Numbered from the stretch's first letter, positions 24,451 to 37,300 are shown. The stretch: 64,000 bases of DNA from Myotis daubentonii (GCF_963259705.1 NC_081849.1:50750093-50814092); one strand, 5' to 3'. The notes: a model not told the origin generated them from the sequence alone. Program-made: numbers and translations.

Positions 24451-25739
24451 AAACTCTACATTCACCTACAATTATTTTAACCACAACAAACACAAGCAAA
24501 TTGGACTTTCTTAGGCCGTTTCCTTGCTTTATTTAGCTTCTTTTGACGGGGTGGGTAGTTTTCTTATTATCATGCTAATTTGTTCACCCGGAAATGTTCG
24601 CCTGAAAACGGATTGTTCAGGAACTGGCTGGCTGGAGGGAATCACCCTAAAATACTACTGGAAAAGTTCAGGGCAGCAATATCAACTCACCCTCGCCTTT
24701 CTCTCTTTCTGGATTGACACTGTTATTCTCTCTGCAGCCCTGGTTTGCCCAGCAGTGGCCTATCACTCCGGAAACAACCGTGTAGCTAAAAGCATAGCAG
24801 TTAGAGACCCACGACTCATTTTAAAAATGTTGTTTTAAAATACTGTCGGGTTTTTTAAATTTTATTTTAAAGTACCAGCTGAAATCTCAAATACAACTAG
24901 TCCCTGTATTTTACAGGCCTTTATAGTACTGAAAATTTTCTAACAGCCGGTATCTGACTCTGAAACACAAAATATTAAGTTAGAATTCAATAAAAGTCTT
25001 TAATATTTAAAACTCAGTGGAGGCCCTACAAGTTTCATAGTTTTTGTCAAGAAATTGCCAATGTGTGTGTATGTGTATTCTAATAGGTTGTATTTTTTAA
25101 TTTTGGACATGATCCCTTAAGTCCCTATTAAGATATGATCTTTTTTAGGCTAGCAAAGAATCTAAATTTTAAGGAAGGGAAGCTCAGGCTTACAACTCTC
25201 TTTGTTTCATATCCTTTAGAAGCGCAATGTACCAGCTCTTTGACTTGTATTTGCTAACTTAGAAAACTTTAAAGGTAAATTTGGAAAATTAACTTGAAAG
25301 AAATACATGACAAAGGTGATTTTTATCTTTATTTTTTATTTTGAGGGGAGCATGTTTAAATTAGTTAAAACCTACAGGGTAATTAAATTATGTAGTGCCC
25401 TGAAATATATAATGGGGGGGGCACTTCACTTAACAATACTTACATAGAAGTCTATACCCACCAATAGCCAGCATTACTGTAAATTAAATTCAATTGAAAC
25501 TCTGCTGAAAGAGTTTATTCTCCTGTGTAGTTTGGAACTGTGCGAAGGTATGTATGTACAGGGTCTATGTATATGTAATGCTTATACTTTATATATATTC
25601 AGACATACATCCTTTTTAAATGTTTATGTGGTTAGTCACTTTAAGAGCATCAAAATAAATTGTACGTTGGCTTACACTGACTCCCAGGTATTCCCAAACA
25701 CTGATGAACAAAAATCTTTATATTGGAAATGAAGAGCTC
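24451..25739. other. intergenic AT-rich stretch between CpG-rich region and putative enhancer
   Basis: Unique AT-rich sequence with many TTAAA and ATTTTA stretches. No gene, repeat family or promoter is recognised. Confidence 0.45.
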
Positions 25740-26262
25740 CCCATTTAAAGAAGAGAATGGAAAGGGGAACTCGATTTATTCTCATTTGTTTATCGCTAGA
25801 CGACCCCCCCTCTCTGCAAATTCATTTGAATAGCTTTCAAGCTGGAAAATGGAAATGTGGCTCCTGCCCTCTATTTCAGCGGCAGCAGCAGCGTCCTGGC
25901 AACAGCGCAATTTTCTATCATCAAGGATAAATGGCATCGAACAGAACATTCTGATAAAAAAAAAAAAAGGAAAAGAAAAGAAAGAAAAAAAAGCTTCAGT
26001 CCAAGGAGCCCATGATTGCTGGCCTTCCTGTCTGTCATCCCTTTACAAAATCCTCTCCGCAAACCTGAGCGGCATGCTGTCAGAGCTAATAACGTCCTCT
26101 GACGGGGTGGGGTGGGGGGCATCGCAGCCTCTGCACAATGTTCCCATTTATTAAATCGAGTGCTTATTTTAAAATTGCAAATATCTTTGTTTGGTTCACT
26201 GCAAATTAAAACCAAGATGTAGGAAGTTACATGATGCAACCATTATTCGTGTCATAGCATAG
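25740..26262. promoter_or_regulatory. distal putative enhancer, low-CpG non-repetitive block
   Basis: About 520 bp of mixed-composition unique sequence about 14 kb upstream of DLX6. Compact motif-like stretches include GCTAATAACG, ATTTATTAAATCG and TGCAAATATC. An A/AG-rich run at 25957-25993 interrupts it. No repeat family or coding exon is recognised. It reads like a conserved non-coding element, a judgement made by eye. Confidence 0.35.
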
Positions 26263-26389
26263 AATCAAACCCCTAGATCGCCCTTCTGGGTGAGGTCGAT
26301 GACGGGAAAGGGGGAATCTGGGGGAATCCAGGACAAGAGGTTTTTTGGTGGAAAAATACAAGTCCGTTCGCCCTGCAGGTAAGCTGAGA

Positions 26390-27380
26390 GTAATTGAAAG
26401 CCAGGGGAGCGCCGCCTGTTTCCACCAGGGAGAGAGAGTTGGCTGCGGTTCTGGGAGCGCGTGTGGGCGCGGTCCTCCCCGCGACGCGACGCTGCACGCG
26501 GGTTGGCCGGCCGAGCTGGTGGCAGAGCCCCCGAACTTTCCCGGGAGGGGGCCTGGGACGTAACGGTGGCTATTTCTCGCCTACTGAGCTCCCTTCCCAG
26601 AGAAGGCCATTCTGCTCCAAGTACCTGAATCCCTGGGGTCCCTGTGCCCGCACAGGGGTCCTGGAGAGGTTTAAAGGCCACCCTTGGAGGCCTCCCCTTA
26701 GTCAGCCGTGCGCTTCTCCCGCAAGGTGGGGCTCAGAGCTACAAGAGCAACCCCCACCCCGCAGGCTTGCAGATACGGGTGTTGATTTGGCGGCCTGGGC
26801 TGATGCCTGAAAATGGGCAGTCGGGCTTTACTCGCTACCGGTTCTAGTGCCCATCGAGTTCCCGGGCCATCCATGCTCCTGAGCTTTGAATGAAACCCAC
26901 AGGGCCCAGGGGGTGGGGTGGAGGTCCAAGCCTAGTGGATGGGGAGCAGCGGTGTTGACGCTCTAAGATCAGTATTGTTTGTTAAAGGATTGATAGGGAG
27001 AGAGAAGGTGGGGACCTAAAATGAAGAGAAAATCAGATCTTCATATTCCTCGAAAGCGGGTCAAAAGAAAAGGAAATGGAGCGGCAGGTAAAGCTCCCTG
27101 AAATGCGGAGACGCGAGGAAGAAGGAGCCAAAGACCGAAGCCTGGATGGCAGAGTTTGGGGGCGGAGAGTCAGCTTGGTTTGTAAGGAGCCCAGGCTGAG
27201 GACGGTGGGAGGAGGAAACCTTTTGTTTAATGAGGAAACCTAATTATTGCGCATCTGGGAGTCTTGGTCCTAACTACCAGCGAAGACGGGTACCCCTCCA
27301 TGCAGTGCGCATGCCCAGCTGTCGGATGCATGATGAGGCGCGTGCTAGCGGCCAATAGAATCCAGCTCTTTACTGAGCCC
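26390..27380. promoter_or_regulatory. second upstream CpG-rich region
   Basis: CpG-dense from about 26.39 to 26.86 kb, then less so to about 27.38 kb, with GGGCGCGG and CGCGACGCG clusters. An AT-rich interruption near 27225-27255 holds TTTAATGAGG and CTAATTATTG. No gene is recognised. Confidence 0.35.
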
Positions 27381-28458
27381 GGGTCACATTGACCTCTCTG
27401 TTCCCCCACAATTGGCCTTTAAAACCCAGTTGTTGTTTTTTAAAAAAGGGAGCGTTTTAGTATTGATCTCACCTTCGCACGCTAGATGTCTGTGGCAAAT
27501 AGATACATTTTACAAATACATTTACTACAAGCGAGGGTTCAAGTATTCAGAATTTAAGAAAAGTTCGAAGGCAAAGAGGAGTCTGTTCAAAGAGCACTGG
27601 CGGGAAGTCGGGGAATCCAGGGACTGCTGCTTGGAGCCCTGAGCCTTGCGCCAATGTTGAACCGTTTCTGTCACATGAAAATCACACCCACCCCCTGGAC
27701 CAAATGCGTCTCAAAAGCGGAAACATTATGTGTACATACAGGCCCCAAACCCAGCTCTTTCTCCATCCGCAACCCCAGACCTCATAGTTGCCAGGGAGAT
27801 GGGAAGCTAGAACACCTGCGCTCCACCGCGCTCCCTTTCCCAAATACCAAAGCAGCCTGTGTGGTGAGAAGCATGTGTTAGCTTTCACATCTGTGAAATG
27901 GGGCTCATTATAGAAGGGCAGAGGGAACTAGGAAGGTAGAAGTGTCATGCATCTCCAGCTTGTCCAGGCCTCTCCCACCTCCACCCAAGCTCTGAGGCTG
28001 GAAATGACGAGGTTGATTCTCTGGGGCTGCAGAAGGGGTGGGCCAGCTGGGAAATATTACCAGTCCTGCCCCTTCTGCCCACCAATCCTGCTGCCCGCCC
28101 TCGTGGCAGCACCGTCCTGACAGTTCCCAACCACCCTTACTCTTCCTACCATAGATCCCTGCCAGAATTACTGCCCACAAATGGCCTGCAAGGCCAGGGA
28201 GAGCTCTCCTGTCTGTGACAGGAAAACTGCTTGTTCATATCACTGAAATAAAACAGGTGGGGATTATTAGTTGCAGTTCCTCTCCCCTTTTGTGTAATTC
28301 ACAAGTCTCCAGTGTAGGATTAGGCTTCAAATGCATTTGGTCAGGTACATACTTTTTAGTGCCCAGCTCAAACAACATGATGCTTACAACCATCAGCAGT
28401 GCCTCTGTTTTTCTCTTTGGTATTTCCTTCTCACCCTCCAGCCTACAATTATAACATG

Positions 28459-28508
<50 letters not shown>

Positions 28509-28795
28509 TTTTTTGAGAGTGTGAACCCCGCCCCACCAAAATTCAGGGCACTAAAGAGTGGCTTCAAGGTCTTGCCCATTAATCTAAGATCAGTATTATT
28601 TGACCAAAAAGTATTAAGTTGACATATACTGTTAAGCATTTAGCTGCCAACACCCATGTTCATTTGTGAAAGAGATATCCCCTGAACCTTCAGAAATGCC
28701 AGCTGGTAGTGTCTCTATAGAATAAAAACAAACAAACAAAAAACTTTATCACAATTGTATTAGGGACTGTCTTTGCAAAAATTAAGCTTTCTTCT
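27381..28795. other. intergenic, no gene recognised
   Basis: Unique sequence with a (TG)n run at 28461-28508. Nothing else can be supported. Confidence 0.5.
28461..28508 (+). repeat. (TG)n microsatellite
   Basis: A pure GT run of about 23 units. Confidence 0.9.
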
Positions 28796-28810
28796 AAAAT
28801 AGCCCAATAA

Positions 28811-29037
28811 GCCCTAGCCAGCTTGGTTCAGTGGATAAAGCGTCAGCCTGCAGACTGAAGGGTCCCAGGTTCGATTCTGGCCAAGGGCACATGCCTGGGT
28901 TTTGGGCTCAGTCTCCAGTAGGGGGTGTGCAGGAGGCAGCCAATCACTGATTCTCTCTCATCATTGATGTTTCTCTCTCTCTCTCCTTCTCCCTTCCTCT
29001 CTGAAATCAATAAAGAAATGTATTTTTAAAAATAAAA
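28811..29037 (+). mobile_element. VES SINE, copy 4
   Basis: GCCCTAGCCAGCTTGGTTCA head, GGTTCGATTC B box, CT-rich region and AATCAATAAAG tail. An AAAAT(A/G)GCCCAA duplication lies at 28796-28807 and 29040-29051. Confidence 0.9.
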
Positions 29038-29051
29038 ATAAAATGGCCCAA

Positions 29052-29896
29052 AAAATCAAATAAGCCTCCAAAAGAAGATGGCCATGTTATTTAAAACACT
29101 TCTTGAACACTAGATTTTAGGCTTTTTCTTATCATTGACTTGTGTTTAAGGAAACTAATGGTGCATTTGAAAGGAAATATAGACACCCATCAGTCAATAA
29201 TCTTCACTGCTTCCGGATGAAGCAAAACCTCTTTCCCTGTCTCAAGACTGGCTGTGGTAAATAAAAGGGTTTTTATTCTTGAGCATTTTGGGTAAAATCG
29301 AACTAACTTAAGTTTCATTTTCATGTTCCAGCCTCTTTCTTGAGGCAGGTTTCAGATTCTCCATGAAGCTCACTTTCAGGATAACTCACCATCACCTCTG
29401 AGAGAAGAAAAGACCAGCAGGCTGGCAGTCAGGAGAAGAAACATTGAAGTGTGGACTCAAGACTGTGACCTGGAACCCAGCCTTGGCCAGTTTCAGCCTC
29501 TGGATCTGGAGCTAACAAACATCGCCAGCTCTAACCCAGGCTACCCTAGAGTCCTTTGTCTCCCATCTGTGCGGGCCTTGGGATACCTCCTGGCTCCTGC
29601 CCATCCCAGCAGGCCTAGCAGGTCATTAGCACCTTGTGTCAGCAGGGCTTGTTGGTCAACCAGCTGAGCTGGGAGAATGTCCTTCCCACGTGGGGCTGTC
29701 CCCAGACCTACTGGTTTCAGTTGGGCCTGGTGCAGTTATGGGGAAATGGTAAAGGAGGGTAAGGAGGAAGGCTATTGAGGAGCACTACAAAAATGCTGTT
29801 GACAGTGTGGAGCCTTCTGGGGACCAGCACTGTCCTGCGGGAGGCCTCCGGGGCCAGTGCCCACAAATCAATTGTGCCAGGACAAACCTCCTAAGC
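29052..29896. other. intergenic, no gene recognised
   Basis: Unique sequence between a VES SINE and SPIN copy 2. No supportable feature. Confidence 0.5.
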
Positions 29897-30108
29897 CAGT
29901 GGTTCTCAACCTGTGGGTCGCGACCCCTTTGGCGGTTGAACGACCCTTTCACAGGGGTCGCCTAAGACCATCCTGCATATCAGATATTTACATTATGATT
30001 CATAACAGTAGCAACATTACAGTTATGAAGTAGCAACGAAAATAATTTTCTGGTTGGGTCACAACATGAGGAACTGTATTTAAAGGCCCAGAAGGTTGAG
30101 AACCACTG
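29897..30108 (+). mobile_element. SPIN-type non-autonomous hAT transposon, copy 2
   Basis: About 212 bp with ends CAGTGGTTCTCAACC and GGTTGAGAACCACTG. It differs from the 16428 copy at roughly a dozen sites, many of them CpG transitions. TAAGC borders both ends. It carries no transposase and so depended on a source element elsewhere. SPIN elements are known in vespertilionid bats and in unrelated tetrapods through horizontal transfer. Confidence 0.85.
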
Positions 30109-30489
30109 TAAGCCCTCATGTTCTGAATCATCAGAAATGGGGGTAGTTCGGGTGTGAAGGAGAGCGACTCCCTTTTCTCTGGCACAGGTCAGTCAGGGAG
30201 CAAGGAGGAGGCTGGGGGCTTGGGACTCTCAGTGCCACGAAGAATTCTTCAGGCGCCTTCTCTGGCCCTCTATGCCTGCCTGCCTGCTCTCCCTGTTGAT
30301 CTCTGGTGCCTGGGACCTCCTGACCAGCCCGTGGGGGTTATTCAAGGACACTAACGCTAACCCAGGAAGGGTCCCTCCATTTCCTCGAGACCAGGAAGCC
30401 AACCCAAGCCAATCCGCAGGAGAGCAGCCGAGCGTGGGAGTCCCAGGCGCTGGGGCAGGTAGAGCAGGGCGAGCGCGGGGTGCCCGGGC

Positions 30490-30725
30490 TGACATTTTCA
30501 AACAACAGGGATTACAGGCTGCATCTCCAATACGAATTAGCCTTCTGTGCTAGTGTGACTTCGCTTTGAAACTCAACTTGTCAATGTATGGTTTTAATTA
30601 AACATCTTCCGGCCCCGAAAGATTACATGTTTTGTAAAATATATCCTAGCATGAAATTTACTTCCATGATCTGAAATTAGGTTCCTTGTAAATATTTTCA
30701 TAAAAAAGAAATAGGAAGGGTGTGT
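30490..30725. promoter_or_regulatory. putative conserved block with TAATTA core
   Basis: AT-rich unique sequence between two GC-rich blocks, with GGTTTTAATTA ending in TAATTA at 30595-30600. The same 11-mer recurs at 32886-32896. It may be a homeodomain-bound element. No coding or repeat signal is seen. Confidence 0.3.
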
Positions 30726-31920
30726 GTGTGAGAATGGAGCAGGTCACACTCGCTGTGTTCCTTTTAAACCCTCCTACCAGCCGGCCCCCTCCCTCCACAG
30801 GTCCTGGGAGGGCCCGCCCGCCGGGCCAGGCAAGAAAGATTCTGCGCACAGGACGCGCCAGTAACCCGAACCAGCCTGCAGGCGCGACCCGCGCAGCGTT
30901 CGCAATTGGAGACAAGTTAATCCAGCACTGATTTGTTTGGGATCCCTCCGCCGGACGCCGGAGACCCCCTTGGGCTGTTGCTGCAGACACCTGCCTCCCT
31001 CCCCACCCCTGACCACTGCGCGTATCCCAGAAAAGACGGAGAGAAGAGAGAAGGGGTGCAGAATGGCTCGTAGTATCACTTAAGACAGCACTTCAGATCG
31101 AAATGTAAAGTTCTCCTTTAAGAGTTCCTCACTGATATTTAAAAGAACAGCTATGTTCATCGACAGCCGCCCTAGCAGATGGTCCCAAACTTCTCCCTCC
31201 CAACCAACCTCAAAGCTTCCCTAGACCGAGGCGCGCCCCCTCCCCCCCCCCCCCCGCCCGGACCCTGGCGGGAGGTGCTTTCTATCACCTGGCTCGGGGC
31301 GCCTATCACACGTGGCCCTGCGAGGGAAAGGACCCTATTCTCGCCCTGGGGGCGGGGGAAGATGCCTGCGTGCTTTGCATCTTTTTATTCAATACAGAAT
31401 TGAGAGCTGGGTCCCCGCGGACATCTCCTTTCCTAAATACTCTCTGAAAAAGCCGCCAATTCTGGCGGGATTTGCTGGATTCGAGGAAAACTTGGTCCAC
31501 GGGAGGGGTGGGGTGTGATGGGGAAGAAGAGGGAGGGGGCGCATCCCCTTTCTTCGATAATTAGGACCCAAGAAACGAGGAGGGGGCGGCGCGTAAGGGG
31601 GAGCTCTTTACCGCCCTCCACCTGAAATAAGCAAGACCAATGGCGCGCCTCGCTCGTCGCCCTGTTTACTCGGTCCCATTCGGTGATTGGCAAAGCAGGC
31701 CCCGAAGGCACAGGCAATCGCTGCTCCGCGCTCCTCGCCGGGGAAGTGTGTCGGCATTCGAAGTGAACTAAAAATAAACGGAGGCGCGAGAGAACGAAAA
31801 GGGGACAGAGTGACAATTTGCGGCAATTAAAGCGTCTGCGCCTGTTGCCGGAGGAGCAGGGACCCGCAGCGGCTTTGTTTTCCCAGCCTGATGATGTGAC
31901 TAACTCGTTAGGGAATTTGC

Positions 31921-31971
<51 letters not shown>

Positions 31972-32790
31972 TGTGTGCGCGCGCGCTCAGCAGCCAGGGA
32001 GCCTGCCGCAACGGCCAGGTCCATGGGGGGCAGGGCAGCCTGGGACACGTCTGAGTCCCTGAAAACCCGGCTGGTTTGGGGAAAGAGCGGGGTCTCTCTC
32101 CCTCGGCCCTCGCCCAGCCCCTCAGCGGTCTCAGGTTTGAGCCTCTCGGGTAGCATCTGCAAGCACCTCTTCCAGGACCTTTGGAGCAAGGTTTTAGCTC
32201 TAAGGCGTCTAAACATAATACTGAGGTTTACTTCACAATCACCAAGAGGCGAAGGATCGAAGGTGGGGAGGGCGGGGGAGGGGGGCGGCCAGCCAAATCA
32301 AGGCTTGGGAGAAACCTGACAGCGCGCCTGAAATATTACTCTTCATTTTTGGAAGACTGTCGGGGAGAAAAGGGGCGGTGGGGTAGGGGCAGAGGGGACC
32401 ACTGCCTTCTCCCTCTGACACTCGAGCGTCCAGACAGGGCTCCAAACCCCGCCACACCCGGGAACACACAGTGGGAAATTGCTTCAAGACACAGCAGGGC
32501 AGACTTCTCTCCCAAACCCGACCTGAGCCGTGAACTTCTCAAAGGGGTGAGAAGGGGGCGGGGGTTCTGAAGGGTAACCCCAGGCCCTGTGCCACGCCTG
32601 GGCCTGGCCAGGCCGTTCAGCGTCCAGCTCAAACTAGCACACCCTGGGGACCAGCCCCCCATCCCCCACCTCTCTCCCCCCACCCCCACCCCCCGGACTA
32701 GGGCCGGCAGGGGGAGAGGGAGACTGTGCAGCCAGCGCCAAAGTCCAGCTCGGGCTGGCTTCGATGAGAGCTGGCAAATCCGGCGAGTCT
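30725..32790. promoter_or_regulatory. CpG-rich upstream regulatory region with (GT)n
   Basis: An extended GC- and CpG-rich region (30.75-31.07, 31.2-32.7 kb) with a C homopolymer near 31241-31255 and a (GT)n tract at 31921-31980. A short AT-rich unique patch lies at about 31080-31175. Open frames on both strands are compositional. It may contain a transcription start for locus lncRNAs, but no specific motif proves it. Confidence 0.35.
31921..31982 (+). repeat. (GT)n microsatellite in upstream CpG-rich region
   Basis: About 27 GT units passing into a short GCGCGCGC stretch. Both are alternating purine-pyrimidine and prone to form Z-DNA. Confidence 0.9.
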
Positions 32791-32920
32791 CGCAGAAATT
32801 TTCTTCGACCCTAATTCAATTTTAAAAGCGGATTTTTACTATTAAAAACGCTGCTGAGCAACACATTGAATTAATCTGACTGTACGGTTTTAATTACAGT
32901 GAGGGTTTCTCTACAAATCT
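32790..32920. promoter_or_regulatory. putative conserved block with TAATTA core
   Basis: A short AT-rich island between CpG-rich flanks. It has GAATTAATC near 32870 and TAATTA at 32891-32896 within GGTTTTAATTA, the 11-mer also present at 30590-30600. A candidate homeodomain-responsive element. Confidence 0.3.
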
Positions 32921-33971
32921 GTACAAGACAGTGGCTGGCTCTTGGAGGATCTCTGCCTCCTGAATTCCATTACGCAGCCCCAAGTTCCCTGCAGACAGCG
33001 GCGCGTGGGAGCCAGCTGCGGGCGTGGGGCTCCTGTCGCCCTCTGCTCCTGCCTGCCCTCCCGGCTCCTGTCTTCCCCCTTCCCTTCTCTCCCTCCAGCC
33101 CCCAAGAGCGCCCTGGACAGCCGCCTGTCTGTTTGGGGCTGCTGCACTAAGATCCCACAACGCTGAACTTGACTTTTAACTCTTGGACGAAGGACCTTTG
33201 AGCCTGAGCCTTGTTCTTAAAATCACTCCTTTGTCCAGGGAGGGGGGATCTCTTTTGTAATTTTTTAAGGGTCCTCCTGCTTTGACTTCACAGTTGTTAG
33301 ATGAGCAATGTGATGCCCTAGGTCTAGGGGAAAGGAGGTGGAGGGGTGGGGAGGAGAGAGGGAGAAAGGGTAGAGAACACTAGTGGGTGGGCTGCCAGGT
33401 ATGGAGATCTAGCCATCACCCCAAACCTGGGAGTAAATATGGGTGAAGCAGACCCGCTGGCCAACAGGGCTCCCTTCATCAGCCTCACTGTGGTTTCTGT
33501 GCTGTGCAACTAACATGTGGGGCAGTAGTCCCTAGCAAACAGGATAGAGAAGAAAACTTGAACCCAGGATCTTTCCAAATGAAGCAGATTCCCACTATTC
33601 TCTCTCGTTCACTCTATTCTTTAACTCCTTTCTATGACCCCTGCTTTTTCACTCTGCTCCCTTTCCATAAAGCATATGGGAAGACAGACCAGGAACCTAA
33701 TTATGAACCCAAATATGTGTCCAAGTGGACACAGCCCTCAGTGTGTGTTTAAAGAAGCGAAGGCTTTGGGCTTTGTAGGGAAAGGATCCTCACGTGACTG
33801 GGGGGAGCATTTGTGCTCTGCACAAAATTAGTGAAACCCACAGAAAAACACTATTTCCTTCCCCTGGGTAGGATGGGGGGTGGGGTTTTCTTTCTCTTAG
33901 ATTTGTGCAAAAGGGATTCTGTTCTGAACAAAAGAAAAGAAAAAGGGCACAATTGGGAGAATGTGTGGTTG

Positions 33972-33975
<4 letters not shown>

Positions 33976-34019
<44 letters not shown>
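33976..34019 (+). repeat. (GT)n microsatellite
   Basis: A pure GT run of about 22 units. Confidence 0.9.
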
Positions 34020-34020
<1 letters not shown>

Positions 34021-34189
34021 AACCCTCACTTTTTTCTAAGGGCTCTCAAATTGGTTTCCCACTAAGGAAAGTTTTGCTAAAAGTCTAATAAATTACCTTA
34101 TCATGTACATTGCGATGTTACAAAATAAAGGAGAGAAAAAGTGCAGGTGAACAGGTATGAATACGAAAATCACCAGAACATTTACATCA

Positions 34190-34570
34190 CAAGGGTAGTC
34201 AGGTACAGAACAAGTCTCTCGCTAATGAAAGACGGTTTTCATTTCTTTTTCTGTTGTAACAAGAGAACCCCCTAAGAGCTCACATGATAACAAGAGGATG
34301 TTTTCCGTCCCAGGTTTTTCTGAGGAGCTGTCCCAAACCTGGCTCTCCTTAACGCTGAGACGGGTGCTGTGACTCTATTATTGTTGCTGCTGCTGAAGGG
34401 ACGGAGGAATTAAAAGAGAGAGTGCTCGGAGGCATATAGGAAGAGGCTTGGCCAGCTATATTAGCTCCTTATTATGCCTAAAAATAGTCTGCTGTTTCCT
34501 GTTGATGCTTGTTCCCTGCCACTCTGGGGCTGCGTTTATCCTGCAATGGTCAGGGGTCCCGGCTCCCAAA
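34190..34570. promoter_or_regulatory. putative enhancer with perfect MEF2 motif
   Basis: A unique, non-repetitive block about 6 kb upstream of DLX6. It contains CTAAAAATAG at 34478-34487, a perfect match to the MEF2 consensus YTAWWWWTAR, and a nearby CTATATTAG at about 34456. MEF2C is known to be needed for DLX5/6 expression in branchial arches, so the site is plausible. Function here is inferred. Confidence 0.35.
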
Positions 34571-37256
34571 GACTGGCTTGATTAAAGCTGACTTCTAACA
34601 CCATTCCCTTCCCTTCCCCCTTTGTCCTGCTACAGTTCCCAGGAGGGCAAATATGGGGGGGGGGGACTCAGCCTTGGTTTACCCAACAGATTAAACACAC
34701 AAACATCACCATTTATCTTGTTTTACTCTGTTTAAATATTGTTGAGTTTTCCCACCTGAACTGGGAGAGAGAAGATATTTGTGTATTAGGGAGAGGGGCC
34801 TACGCTTGATAAAAGAAAGAGAAATAATAAAAAAAAAACTTCTGTATATAATCCCCAAACTGGGGGAGGCAGAAACGTATTATCCCCCTCCTCCCCCCCC
34901 CCGCACCCCCAATCCATTCTAGGCCCAGCATATTGGTTTCCTCCATTAAGAAAGCTCTGGGTCTTCACACAGCCTGGGAATGAGGTCAAATGGTGTTGGA
35001 TTTGAGGATCTGGTTGGCTTCTTTTTTTTAATAACTTCTCTGGACTCCTGGGCTCCAGGTTTGAAAAGACCCCGACAGGAGCCTCTAGGTTGGACAGTGC
35101 TTAGTTAATATTCTCCAAATTGGAGTCTAGAAAAAGTCTGCGAAGCCCACAGTGGGTGTCACTGGTCCTGTGGGCCAGGCCATACATGTTGGGGTTTCCT
35201 GTTCTGGGACACAGGACTGGAGAGAGGAGGGAGACATTGTCCCCACACCTCAGTGAGCCTCTATCTGAGTCCACTTTTTAACTGGATTTCGAGGGCCTGG
35301 GAGGGGAGTGTCTTAACACTGGCATTATAGTTTTGTCACTAGAGGAAATAATGCTGTAATCTCGGTGCTTTCTTGCATAGATACTTTTGGCTACTCCAGT
35401 GATACCCTTACTAGCCTGAGCTAAGAAAGGCGAAGAAGCAGCTCTTGCCAGCCGCCCCCCCTCAAGCTTTCCCAGGTGTATGTGTTGAGGGAGAGAAAAA
35501 GGGAGTGTAGGTTTCCCAGATATCAAGCACCCTTTCCCTACACATGTACATAAACAGAATTTTACACTGAATGGAGAAAATACTAGCAAGGTTTTTTTCC
35601 ACCAATGTCTCCTGTTGAGAAGGGTTTCTTTTCTCTTCTTTTCTTTTAAGCATGGCTATGTAAATCAATACCGAGTTATTTCTTTGAATTCAAAGGCTAT
35701 TTATCCAGGTCTAATTTCTTTAGAATTAACGTGATAATTGAGCCCAACTTAGCAACCAAACCCAGCCAGGCCCTGCCCGGCTTGAACGTGCTTCTACAGC
35801 CCAGGGAGGCTGCAAACCCTCACCCAGCACCCAACCGATTCCTTGACCCACGTGTGTGCTGCAGACACCCAGCCAGAGCGAGAACAGCAGGGGCTTTTCC
35901 CACCCAGAGAACCCATGGCTCCACAGTGGCCTTGGGCGCACTGACAGGAAGTCTAGTGGTGGCAATCCGTGAGGATTTCTCTCTAACATTGACAGCCGGA
36001 ATACAAGACTCAACACCTTAAAAAGCAAAAAGCACTTTGGGCTTCAAATCCTGCTTCTTAAAACTTCTTCCTGAATAGGACTCTCACCTATTGTAAGCCC
36101 CGAAAGAGCCTTAGACCTCTGAGTCCTCCCAATAGCTTCTATTTTGAATAATAAAGACTTGGAGGCCTCGCTGCCCTTCTCCTCCCAGCCCGCAAGGTTG
36201 GCCGGAGGTTCCCCAGCCGGCAAGACCACGCGGTAGGAGCCGCCCGGTAGCGGCCAGACCTGCAGGGGCTAGGAGCCCCGGAGTGTGGCTTTCGCCCCGA
36301 GGCCCTGAAGAATCCCAGAGTTCCTGCCTCTCTCAGAAAGGGCTGGAGCTGCGGGCTGGACTAGACTGAACCAGGCTGATTCCGACCGCCTTGCCTGTGC
36401 TCATCACCGCCCCATGACACTGAGCGAAGGACTGCGAAGCTGAGATGCCGGGATCCATTGGAGAGAAATGACCGTGGGGAGAGGCCCCTGCCGCAGCCAG
36501 CCACTGCCGACAGAACCCCTTTCCCCAGGCTGATGGCAGAGGCCACACGTGGCAGACACTCACAGCCACCACCCTGGCACACTGTGTGGGGCCAGACTTG
36601 CTCTCCAGCTGGCTGTTCGCGGGACTCACGGGGAAAGTGGGATGAGCGAGCCTGCGACTTGGATTCTATCCAGCAAGCACACAGAGACCTCTATCAAGCT
36701 GCGAGGGACCCCCGCTCCCCCACTGCCCAGTCCCTGACTGACTGGGTCGCTCAGCAGGTCTCAGCAGGACCTTTACCGTAGGCTACACACAACTGCTACC
36801 GACATAATACTGGCATTTTATTCTCCATCTAAGGGGGGAGGGATGGCTGTCCTGCAGCTACAGCCTGGTCAGTTCCAGTCCTCAGGGCTTCCTCGGGCAT
36901 GACGCAAACTGGGGGAGGAAGGGGAATAGACTGCTGCTCTGGATCTGGTACTGGGTGCGGGAACCTTCCCGGCCGGCCCGTGAGGACCAGCCCTGCTGGT
37001 GGCACGGCCAGAGTCAGGGAAGCCGGCGAGGAAAGAGCCGTGCACCTGCAAACATGAAGACAGAAACATAGCCGTGCACGGGGGGGAACCGCCTTCACCG
37101 TGTTAACAGCAAGCTGCAGGGGATAAAGCAATAAAACTGCCACTTCTACCTGCTGGCTTTGAGGACTTTACAAACAAGCTCCGCGTGCAGCCCGGGTGCG
37201 CCGAGAGCGCTCCAGGGGAGGGGAGACCTTCTCTTTCTCTGGCCTCCCATTCTGTC

Positions 37257-37300
37257 CCCCCCCCCCCCACACACACACACACACACACGCACACGCGCCC
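37257..37300 (+). repeat. poly(C) followed by (CA)n
   Basis: A C homopolymer running directly into a CA run. Confidence 0.85.
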
